DNA from: Hydrogenothermaceae bacterium
Lineage (GTDB): Bacteria > Aquificota > Aquificia > Aquificales > Hydrogenothermaceae
Length of the DNA stretch: 7,565 nucleotides
NCBI GenBank assembly: GCA_026985705.1
Contig: JALSPY010000260.1
Location: 1 to 7,565 of the forward strand
Direction: 5' to 3'
The stretch's first letter is position 1, and every line of letters starts with the position of its first letter. The notes under the pieces were generated by a model, which saw only the letters and a list, made by a program, of their open reading frames with translations, was not told the origin of the DNA and did no database searches. The position numbers and the translations under genes are program-made. This document shows, piece after piece, positions 1 through 5,525 of this stretch.

Positions 1-174
1 CACAGTTTCAGCACCTACCATAATACCATCAACTTTTGCCCTTATCTGATGTAGGTATCTGGTAGCTTCCTCATCCATAAATTTCATTATCTCCTTAGAT
101 GAATATCCCTTTCTTAAAGTAAGTTTGCCATCAACGGTAACTTCAGAAACTATAAGGGTATAAGGACGATGCAT
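1..174 (-). CDS. RibD C-terminal-type (dihydrofolate-reductase-like) pyrimidine reductase, N-terminal 58 residues only
   Basis: The gene runs off the left edge and 58 codons are visible. The translation starts MHRPYTLIVSEVTVDGKL and continues to an LHQIRAKVDGIMVGAETV stretch around residues 41-58. This is the usual start of the RibD C-terminal reductase fold: a hydrophobic first strand, a T-x-DGK turn, then the H-x-x-R-A-x-x-D-x-I-x-VGA-x-T signature that contributes to NADPH binding. Family members reduce the ribosylamino-pyrimidine(dione) phosphate intermediate of riboflavin synthesis. The absence of a deaminase domain before it shows a stand-alone reductase, as in archaea and some deep-branching bacteria. 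The start ATG has an AAAGGAG ribosome binding site 6 nt upstream (plus-strand 181-187). It lies 33 nt after the tsaC stop and is probably co-transcribed with it. The exact substrate cannot be settled from the fragment; a generic dihydrofolate-reductase-family protein is the alternative. Confidence 0.8.
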   Translation of the reverse strand, partial: MHRPYTLIVSEVTVDGKLTLRKGYSSKEIMKFMDEEATRYLHQIRAKVDGIMVGAETV

Positions 175-207
175 ATCTATCTCCTTTAATCTTAATCTTT
201 AAAAGTA

Positions 208-819
208 TTATAACTTTTTTAAAAGATAAAATAAGTCTCGTTTAGTATAATTTCCTTCCCTTAAAATATTTATTTGCTTATCTTTTATTTTAACTATAGT
301 TGAAGGTTTTGTATTTAAATTTTCTCCTTCATCAATGTATATAGGTATCTTTTCTCCAAAATACTTAATAGCCTCATTTATATCTTTAGCAGGTTCCTTC
401 CCTTCAGGATTACAGCTCGGAGCTACCAAAGGAAAATCTAGTTCTCTTAAAAGTTCCAGTAAATTTTCCTTTGCAGGTATTCTGAAGGCTAAAGAGTTTG
501 TTCCTCTGTGTAAATATCTAAGCTTTGGGTTATTAATATCTAATACAACAGTTAAACCTCGTAAATCTAATAATTTTTTTTCTATCTCATTGGGAACTAT
601 TCCGAATTTCTTTAAATCGCTTGCAGAACTAATTAGTATTATAAATGGCTTGTTAATATTTCTTCCTTTAATTTTATAGATATACTCAACTGTATTTTTA
701 TCTAATGCATTCCCTAAAATGCCGTATAAGGTTTCTGTTTTTATAACTACAGGTTTACCATCTTTTAAAAAGTCTTTTGCATCAAAAATATTTTTAGAAA
801 TAACTATTTCCTTTTCCAT
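208..819 (-). CDS. tsaC: Threonylcarbamoyl-AMP synthase, TsaC/YrdC/Sua5 family (short form)
   Basis: The 203-residue protein is one YrdC domain. It should make threonylcarbamoyl-AMP from threonine, bicarbonate and ATP in the cytoplasm, which the TsaB/D/E proteins use to form t6A at position 37 of ANN-decoding tRNAs. Motifs seen in order: TETLYG (28-33) of the nucleotide site, KGR (51-53) with the Lys/Arg pair, P58, SLAFRIP (109-115), APSCNPEG (133-140, a variant of APSANxSG), STIV (173-176) and LREG (186-189). Length fits TsaC/YrdC (about 190-210 aa); the extra C-terminal domain of full Sua5 is absent. The start at 819 has an AAGG about 9 nt upstream. The next gene downstream on the same strand is the RibD-C-type reductase. 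Upstream lies the divergent sqr unit. No residue essential to the family appears missing. Confidence 0.93.
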   Translation of the reverse strand: MEKEIVISKNIFDAKDFLKDGKPVVIKTETLYGILGNALDKNTVEYIYKIKGRNINKPFIILISSASDLKKFGIVPNEIEKKLLDLRGLTVVLDINNPKLRYLHRGTNSLAFRIPAKENLLELLRELDFPLVAPSCNPEGKEPAKDINEAIKYFGEKIPIYIDEGENLNTKPSTIVKIKDKQINILREGNYTKRDLFYLLKKL

Positions 820-966
820 CTTTATAAACCTTTTTATATAAATATATTTAAAATATTTAATATGCTTGATATATAAAATATTTCTGTCTTATATTAATAA
901 ATAAACTAGTATAAAGATATAATCGTTAGTTATTGTTAACTTATAAACCAAAGGAGTTTAATTTGT

Positions 967-996
967 TTGTTAAAAATTTTACTTAAATGATATGAT
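967..996 (+). promoter_or_regulatory. Candidate sigma-70-type promoter for sqr
   Basis: A -35-like TTGTTA (967-972) and a -10-like TATGAT (991-996) are separated by 18 bp. This predicts a start near 1003 and a leader of about 75 nt before the sqr ATG. A second ATATGAT copy lies 19 bp downstream (1009-1015) without a matching -35. The surrounding 820-1077 interval is very AT-rich, so chance matches are likely. I found no convincing promoter for the opposite-facing tsaC gene and no other gene in this interval. Confidence 0.4.
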
Positions 997-1077
997 TTAC
1001 CAATAAGAATATGATAACATTCAATTAGATTATGCTAATATTAAATTTATAAAAATTTACTTTGGAGGAGTTATAAA

Positions 1078-2508
1078 ATGGCAAAGATAGTTGTTGTAGG
1101 GGCAGGTTTTGCAGGGCATTATGCCGCTCTTATTCTCCAAGATGCATTGAAAGGTAAAGGTAATCATGAGATAACCGTTATCAGTAGAGTTCCTAAATTC
1201 ACCTATATTCCTTCTCTAGTTTGGGTTGGAGTTGGACAGATGAGAGCTGAAGAGACACAGTTTGATTTAAAACCTGTCTATGATAAGCTCGGAATTAATT
1301 ATATTCACGGGACAGTTGTTGAAGTCCATCCTGACCCAGAAGACCAGTATGTAGTTGTTAATTTACCTGACGGACAAACTAAAAATGTGAAATACGATTA
1401 TATAATTATAGCTACAGGTCCTTACTTAAACTTTCCTGCTGTTGAAGGTTTAGGACCAGAAAAAGGTTATACACAATCAATTTGTACACCTCCACATGCA
1501 ACGGAGGCAGCTTCTAAGTATTTAGAGCTAGTCCACAGACTAGAGAAGGGTGAAAGAGCAAAAATTATTATAGGAACAGGTCATGGGTTGGCAACATGTC
1601 AAGGGGCAGCTTTTGAGTATATCTGTAATATTCACAATGACCTAGTAGATAGAGGATTAAGAGACAGAGTAGAGTTAATGTGGTTGTCTAATGAGCCAAA
1701 GTTAGGAGACTTTGGAATAGACGGATTGGAAACTAAGTATAGAGGTCAAATATTTACATCTGAGGATATGGTAAGGTATGTTTTTGAACAGTATGGTATT
1801 AAGTGGGAAATTAGGTCCCATGTTAGAAAGGTAGAAGAAGGAAAAGTTTATACTGTAAATCTAGACGGTGAGGAAAAAGAGTTTGAGTTTGATTTTGCGA
1901 TGTTAATTCCTCCATTTAAAGCTCAACCTATTAAGTGGATAGATAAAGATGGAAATGATATTACTGATAAAGTATGTAATCCTGCTGGCTTCGTTAAGGT
2001 TGATGCAAATTACGGAAAACCTTACGAAGAGTTAGATGGTCCAGATTGGCCTAGAAAATATCAAAATCCAATTTACAAAAATGTATTTGCAGCAGGTATA
2101 GCATTCGCACCTCCGGGACCATTATCTAAACCGGGTAAAGCACCTGACGGAACACCAATAGGACCAACTCCTCCAAGAACAGGTTATACTGCTGAGTTAT
2201 CAGGTAAGGCAGCTGCATTAAACATCGTTGATATGATAGAAGGAAGGGAGCCTTCACACACCGCTTCAATGGCAGAAACACCGGGGCTGTGTATAGCATC
2301 TATGAAAAACAAAATATTAGATGGAGAGGCAGCTACTATTGCTATATATCCAGTTGCAAGAAATAGAGCTGCTTACCCTGAGTATGGAAGGGATTTAGAT
2401 AACTGTGCAGCTGAAGTTGGAATGGCAGGTGCTTGGTTTAAACTATTCTTACATTATGCATTTCTATATAAGCTACAGGCTAAACCAGGTTGGAAATTAA
2501 TACCTTAA
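1078..2508 (+). CDS. sqr: Sulfide:quinone oxidoreductase (flavoprotein, membrane-associated)
   Basis: The 476-residue protein should oxidise sulfide to polysulfide or sulfur and reduce membrane quinone. Seen: an N-terminal dinucleotide-binding motif VVVGAGFAG (5-13), IATGP (111-115) of the two-dinucleotide-binding flavoprotein fold, an ICT cysteine (C136), an ATCQGAAFEY cysteine (C174), and GLCIAS (C405). These three match the pattern of the redox cysteines known in Aquifex SQR. PPRTGYTAELSGKAAALNI (365-383) fits the conserved P-x-TG segment near FAD and quinone. Other cysteines are C183, C300 and C443. The C-terminus WFKLFLHYAFLYK (453-465) looks like an amphipathic membrane-surface helix. 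There is no signal peptide. It is longer than the classic ~430-aa type I enzymes, partly from a proline/glycine-rich segment at about 344-367, so the SQR type is left open. GGAGGAG sits 7 nt before the ATG. Base composition is visibly richer in G/C than the neighbours, consistent with strong expression. A small basic ORF follows after 35 nt. Confidence 0.93.
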   Translation: MAKIVVVGAGFAGHYAALILQDALKGKGNHEITVISRVPKFTYIPSLVWVGVGQMRAEETQFDLKPVYDKLGINYIHGTVVEVHPDPEDQYVVVNLPDGQTKNVKYDYIIIATGPYLNFPAVEGLGPEKGYTQSICTPPHATEAASKYLELVHRLEKGERAKIIIGTGHGLATCQGAAFEYICNIHNDLVDRGLRDRVELMWLSNEPKLGDFGIDGLETKYRGQIFTSEDMVRYVFEQYGIKWEIRSHVRKVEEGKVYTVNLDGEEKEFEFDFAMLIPPFKAQPIKWIDKDGNDITDKVCNPAGFVKVDANYGKPYEELDGPDWPRKYQNPIYKNVFAAGIAFAPPGPLSKPGKAPDGTPIGPTPPRTGYTAELSGKAAALNIVDMIEGREPSHTASMAETPGLCIASMKNKILDGEAATIAIYPVARNRAAYPEYGRDLDNCAAEVGMAGAWFKLFLHYAFLYKLQAKPGWKLIP

Positions 2509-2543
2509 TGTTATTCTTAATATTAATTGAGGAGGTTTAAGTT

Positions 2544-2669
2544 ATGAGTAAAGAAAAGAGAGATTTAATGGATAAAATGTGGAGAGTTAGAAAAAATTTA
2601 TTTGTTCAGCTTTTTAGAGCTATAGTTTTAGGATTACACTTCTGGAAGCTTGTTAGAAAGGTTCATTAA
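2544..2669 (+). CDS. Small basic amphipathic protein (41 aa) of unknown function in the sqr transcript
   Basis: I do not recognise this protein. It begins MSKEKRDLMDKMWRVRKN and ends HFWKLVRKVH. It has 11 Lys/Arg against 3 Asp/Glu, a hydrophobic core from about residue 19 to 34 (L, F, V, L, F, A, I, V, L, G, L, F, W) interrupted by Q22, R25 and H32, and a basic tail. This is what an amphipathic helix lying on the inner membrane face, or a marginal membrane-spanning segment, would look like. Support for translation is strong: GAGGAGG (2529-2535) is 8 nt before the ATG, better than most ribosome sites in the window. The ORF fills the space between sqr and a hairpin that overlaps its stop codon. 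It lies 35 nt after sqr and is probably co-transcribed. A role as an SQR accessory or membrane anchor is inference only. The product class is known only from its composition. Confidence 0.72.
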   Translation: MSKEKRDLMDKMWRVRKNLFVQLFRAIVLGLHFWKLVRKVH

Positions 2670-2705
2670 AATTTGCCACTGCCCCTTTTTATGGGGCCAA
2701 TTTTA
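2667..2705 (+). terminator. Likely rho-independent terminator of the sqr unit, overlapping the small gene's stop codon
   Basis: An inner GCCCC/GGGGC stem (2681-2685 with 2693-2697) closes a 7-nt loop TTTTTAT. An outer AT stem, TAAAATTTG (2667-2675) with CAATTTTA (2698-2705), pairs over 8 bp with one extra T. Five unpaired bases on the left side separate the two stems. The sequence after the inner stem is T-rich (AATTTTATCTTTTCTT). The GC cluster stands out in an otherwise AT-rich stretch. On the opposite strand no T-run follows, so it should act on the plus-strand transcript. The bulge makes it imperfect. Confidence 0.6.
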
Positions 2706-2707
2706 TC

Positions 2708-2739
2708 TTTTCTTGTTAAGAAAATAGATTTTACAATCT
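2708..2739. repeat. Two short AT-rich inverted repeats in the sqr/mutL convergent gap
   Basis: TTTTCTT (2708-2714) and AAGAAAA (2718-2724) form a perfect 7-bp inverted repeat around GTT. AGATT (2726-2730) and AATCT (2735-2739) form a 5-bp one around TTAC. On the minus strand the second is followed by TATTTTCTT, so it could be a weak terminator for mutL. Both are weak hairpins and could be chance in this AT-rich DNA. Confidence 0.25.
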
Positions 2740-2782
2740 TTAACTTCTTTAATTTTTATGTTGAAAATTAAAAAAACTAGTT

Positions 2783-4369
2783 TTAAAATCTACCTAAAAC
2801 CTTTTTAACTTCCTTTAGTGGTAATTTGTAATAGATAGGTCTTCCATGGGGACATAGATTTGGATTATCAGTTTTTAACCAGTTCTCCAGTAAAATCTGA
2901 GCTTCAATATTTGATAAAATATCTCCCGCCTTTATAGATTTGCTACAGGCTATTTCTCCTATAATCTTTTCAATTGGAAGTATAGTATCGTCAGAATGGA
3001 GAATATCTAACAAAATCCCCTTTGCCTCCTTTAAAGTCAAATAGAAAGGTATTTCTGTTAAATAAATACTTTTGTTAACAGTTATAAAGTTAAAACCTAG
3101 ATTTTTAAGCTCATCTGAGACAGTTTTCAATTTCTCAATTTCAAGATGAGATAACTCAATTTTTGACTTTCTGTTTAATTTTTTAGACTTTAACTTTCCT
3201 TTTTTTAAAAACTCTCTATACAGAAGCTCGTAATTTATCCTTTCACTTACTATATGCTGGTCTAGTATATATATATCTCCGTCTAGATAAATAACTAAAA
3301 AAGTTTCTTCAATTTGTCCTAAAAATTTTATATTTGGAGAAACTACATCCCTTTTAAATTTAACTGTATCTTGAGCTAAAGTTTCTATACTTTCCTTATA
3401 TTCCTTTTTAAAAGTTTTAATATATCTAAACGTCTCTCTAACTAGCTCGTAAACTGGTTTATCTTTTTTAAACTTAACTTCTTCCTTTGTAGGATGAATA
3501 TTAAAATCAACAAAATAAGGTGGCAACTCCAAAAACAGTAGATAAAACTTTTCTCCTATAATTTCCTTTATAAATCTCTGTAATTCTCTATTTTTAATAG
3601 GTCTTCTATTTACATATATAAAACCACTCTTTTTATAACTTTCATCTAAAGCTAAAAATCCGTATGCCTTCCCAATTTCTGTTTCCGCTGAAACATTAAC
3701 TAACTTTCCTTTTAATTTAGGAAAAATATCTATTAATCTGTTTTCTAGAGATGTAGGCTCTAAGTTAAGATAAATTTTTCCATCTTTATAAAGTTTAAAA
3801 TGTTTATCAGGATAGATTAATGCATACTTCAGAAATATATCTAAAGAATGTTTAAATTCCACATTAGAGGATTTTAAAAATTTTTTTCTAACTGGTATAT
3901 TAAAAAATAAATCCTTTACTTTTACTTTTGTTCCTACAGAGCTTCCTGTATCAATTAAGGATATAACTTTTCCACCTTCTATATACAACTCTTTTCCTAA
4001 CGGAAACTCCTTTCTCCTTGAGATTATACTAAATTTAGAAACTGAAGATATAGAGTGCAGAGCTTCTCCCCTAAAACCGTAAGAGTTTATACTGTAAATG
4101 TCCTCAAAAGAAAAAATCTTACTGGTTGTATGTCTTTGAATTGCTAAAGTAAGCTCATCTGGAGCTATACCTTCCCCATCATCTACAACAGATATAACTC
4201 TCTTTCCTCCATCCTCCAAATAAACCTCTATTCTATTAGCTCCTGCATCTAACGAATTTTCTATTAGCTCCTTTAGAACTGAAGCTGGTCTATTGATAAC
4301 CTCACCTGCAGAGATTTTATTTATAACATCTTCAGAAAGTTTTTTTATTTTATTTTCTGTTTTTAACAT
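2783..4369 (-). CDS. mutL: DNA mismatch repair protein MutL, endonuclease type
   Basis: The 528-residue protein is a complete MutL. The N-terminal GHKL ATPase half has KELIENSLDAGA (33-44, catalytic Glu34 and Asn38 by family alignment), DDGEGI (63-68), HTTSKI (80-85), YGFRGEALHSISSVS (97-111) and GTKVKVKDLFFNIPVR (146-161). The transducer domain includes NRRPIKN and DFNIHPTKEEVKF (about 254-300). A charged linker at about 310-345 leads to the C-terminal dimerisation/nuclease domain. That domain has DQH-x3-E-x4-E (370-381, with Ile where Ala is usual), ACSKSIK (474-480) and CPHGRP (506-511), the metal-binding set of nicking MutL proteins that act without MutH. The ATG overlaps the end of the preceding 94-aa gene by 20 nt. 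The nearest SD-like AGAGG is about 14 nt upstream, so translational coupling is likely. A TAA stop immediately abuts the AT-rich convergent gap. MutS is not in the window. Confidence 0.96.
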   Translation of the reverse strand: MLKTENKIKKLSEDVINKISAGEVINRPASVLKELIENSLDAGANRIEVYLEDGGKRVISVVDDGEGIAPDELTLAIQRHTTSKIFSFEDIYSINSYGFRGEALHSISSVSKFSIISRRKEFPLGKELYIEGGKVISLIDTGSSVGTKVKVKDLFFNIPVRKKFLKSSNVEFKHSLDIFLKYALIYPDKHFKLYKDGKIYLNLEPTSLENRLIDIFPKLKGKLVNVSAETEIGKAYGFLALDESYKKSGFIYVNRRPIKNRELQRFIKEIIGEKFYLLFLELPPYFVDFNIHPTKEEVKFKKDKPVYELVRETFRYIKTFKKEYKESIETLAQDTVKFKRDVVSPNIKFLGQIEETFLVIYLDGDIYILDQHIVSERINYELLYREFLKKGKLKSKKLNRKSKIELSHLEIEKLKTVSDELKNLGFNFITVNKSIYLTEIPFYLTLKEAKGILLDILHSDDTILPIEKIIGEIACSKSIKAGDILSNIEAQILLENWLKTDNPNLCPHGRPIYYKLPLKEVKKVLGRF

Positions 4370-4634
4370 TTTGTTTTTCAGAACCTCTTGGAGCCTTTTT
4401 TAAGGGGTAAAGGGTATTTCTAGTCTGCTCTTTTAATATATTTATAGATTGAGCTACCATAAAAAATGCATGCTCTAAGTTTATTAAAGCTCCTTCCAAA
4501 TCTACATCATCTGTTTTAAATCTTAACTCTCTTACTTCTCTATGTAGCTCATCAAGTTTTGTCCCTAACTCATAGGCTAATGTAAATGTTTTCATTACAA
4601 GCTCATCTACTTTTTTTACCTCTTCTTTAGTCAT
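4350..4634 (-). CDS. Small helical protein of unknown function (94 aa), upstream of and overlapping mutL
   Basis: I do not recognise this family. The protein begins MTKEEVKKVDELVMKTFTLA. It looks almost wholly alpha-helical to about residue 75: a charged amphipathic helix (about 1-39), a short DDVDLE break (42-47), and a second, more hydrophobic helix (about 48-70, with AFFMVAQSINIL). A basic, probably disordered tail (about 78-94) follows. There is no cysteine, signal peptide or obvious catalytic motif. Two helices of this kind suggest a helical hairpin or a dimerising coiled coil. A GAGG ribosome site lies about 6 nt before the ATG. It is the middle gene of a tight unit: 38 nt after the methyltransferase and overlapping mutL by 20 nt. 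The tail is encoded over the mutL start region and may have drifted freely. A link to mismatch repair or to quinone methylation is possible from position only. Confidence 0.75.
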   Translation of the reverse strand: MTKEEVKKVDELVMKTFTLAYELGTKLDELHREVRELRFKTDDVDLEGALINLEHAFFMVAQSINILKEQTRNTLYPLKKAPRGSEKQNVKNRK

Positions 4635-4672
4635 TTTAATCCTCTAAATATTTTTTTGTATAAATTAAATTT

Positions 4673-5344
4673 TTACTTCTTTTTAAAAACAATGATAATA
4701 ACCAGTCCTCCAAATTTTTTAGAGGAGTAAATCTTTTTATATGAATGTTTTTCGAATAGTTTCTCTAACTCTCTTTCAGTTTTAGAGTTCTCTATACTGT
4801 GCATAAAGTAATCCCACTCTTCCCTTGAAAAAATTAACTGTCCTATAGGTCTAAAAATTTTATTTCCTAAGAAATAAATTATTCTATAAAGTAAAGGATT
4901 AGGCTTAGCTATATCTAAAATACCTATTAAACCATCTTCCTTTAAAACTCTGTTAAATTCTAGTAAAGCCTTTTCATTATCTAAATGTCTAAAGACTAAC
5001 GATGATACTATAGCATCTAAACTACAGTTTTTAAAGGGTAAGTTATATGCTGAAGCTTTTATAAATGTGTTATATCCAGTTTTCTCTTTAGCTTTTTTTA
5101 ACATATTTTGTGAAACATCTAAACCTATCACTGTATTTTTTAGATTTATTTCTTTAAATTTTTTTAATACTTCACCTGTTCCAGTTCCAACATCTAAAAC
5201 TGTTCCGTTTACACTTATAGAAACAGTTTCAGCTAATTCTCTTTGCCATTTACCAATTTTTCCAAATGTCATAGAGTTTAAAAACCTATCATAATTCTTT
5301 ACTACACTGTCAAAAATCTTTGATACAAGTTTTTCATTAACCAT
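4673..5344 (-). CDS. ubiE: UbiE/MenG (COQ5)-type SAM-dependent methyltransferase, probable quinone C-methyltransferase
   Basis: The 223-residue protein is a class I methyltransferase. The N-terminal IFDSVVKNYDRFLNSMTFG (10-28) is the UbiE-type lead-in (F-x-x-V-x-x-x-YD-x-x-N-x-x-x-x-G). VLDVGTGTGE (49-58) is the SAM-binding motif I, GLDVS (74-78) carries the acidic ribose-binding residue, and LDAIVSSLVFRHLDN (109-123) and NRVLKEDGLIGILDIAKP (131-148) are the later motifs. UbiE/MenG methylate the ring of demethylmenaquinone or the ubiquinone precursor in the last steps of quinone synthesis. The C-terminal third (after 150) matches classical UbiE poorly by eye and the protein is slightly short, so another small-molecule methyltransferase is possible. 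TAAGGAA (5348-5354) lies just before the start. It is the first gene of a unit with the 94-aa protein and mutL. Presence with SQR in the window fits quinone-linked sulfide respiration. Confidence 0.78.
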   Translation of the reverse strand: MVNEKLVSKIFDSVVKNYDRFLNSMTFGKIGKWQRELAETVSISVNGTVLDVGTGTGEVLKKFKEINLKNTVIGLDVSQNMLKKAKEKTGYNTFIKASAYNLPFKNCSLDAIVSSLVFRHLDNEKALLEFNRVLKEDGLIGILDIAKPNPLLYRIIYFLGNKIFRPIGQLIFSREEWDYFMHSIENSKTERELEKLFEKHSYKKIYSSKKFGGLVIIIVFKKK

Positions 5345-5382
5345 TTTTTCCTTATTTTAAGTTTAAATTGAAAACTTAAAAG

Positions 5383-5412
5383 AGTATCACACAGAATGGC
5401 TAAAAATTTCAA
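5383..5412 (-). promoter_or_regulatory. Candidate extended -10 promoter for the ubiE-like/94-aa/mutL unit
   Basis: Reading the minus strand, TTGAAA (plus 5407-5412) is followed after 18 bp by GATACT (plus 5383-5388). A TG one base before the -10 box gives an extended -10. The predicted start is near 5376, leaving a leader of about 30 nt. This suggests the unit is transcribed separately from the antiporter gene upstream of it. No clear terminator was seen behind the antiporter gene, so read-through is also possible. Confidence 0.5.
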
Positions 5413-5525
5413 TACAAGGAGTTTATTAAGTAATATGAAAAAAAAGATAAAATGGAAAAATGACAAGGTAAAGAATATATAGATACGATGTAAGAAGTCT
5501 ATTTTAAAGTTCAGAAAAAATATAA

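Noticed and set aside
335..679. A 114-codon open frame on the plus strand inside tsaC.
   Set aside because: It is antisense to a gene with clear TsaC motifs, has no convincing ribosome site, and its composition is that of a mirrored AT-rich gene. The open frames at 5067-5294 and 5677-6117 on the plus strand are rejected for the same reason: they mirror the ubiE-like and antiporter genes.
951..986. AAGGAG followed 6 nt later by a TTG-initiated 7-codon ORF (963-986) in front of sqr, as a possible leader peptide.
   Set aside because: The start is TTG, the peptide shows no regulatory residue run, and the candidate sqr promoter -35 box lies inside it, so it would not be on that transcript. There is no alternative hairpin set to support attenuation.
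820..1077. A mobile-element edge, CRISPR repeats or an RNA gene in the AT-rich gap before sqr.
   Set aside because: No terminal repeats, regularly spaced repeats, or GC-rich folded RNA-like segment was visible; it reads as an ordinary AT-rich intergenic region.
2773..2784. The palindrome AAAACTAGTTTT at the mutL stop codon, as a terminator or protein site.
   Set aside because: It has no loop for a hairpin, is made almost only of A and T, and a palindrome of this length is unremarkable in such AT-rich DNA.
5416..5482. A 15-aa lysine-rich ORF on the plus strand (ATG at 5435) preceded by AAGGAG.
   Set aside because: The ribosome site is 13 nt from the ATG, the ORF is very short, and it lies between two minus-strand genes. 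Lysine richness is expected from A-rich DNA.
5483..5525. A possible terminator behind the antiporter gene on the minus strand (TTTAAA-centred partial inverted repeat with GAA/TTC ends).
   Set aside because: Pairing is interrupted by mismatches and no GC-rich stem precedes a T-run in the right orientation.
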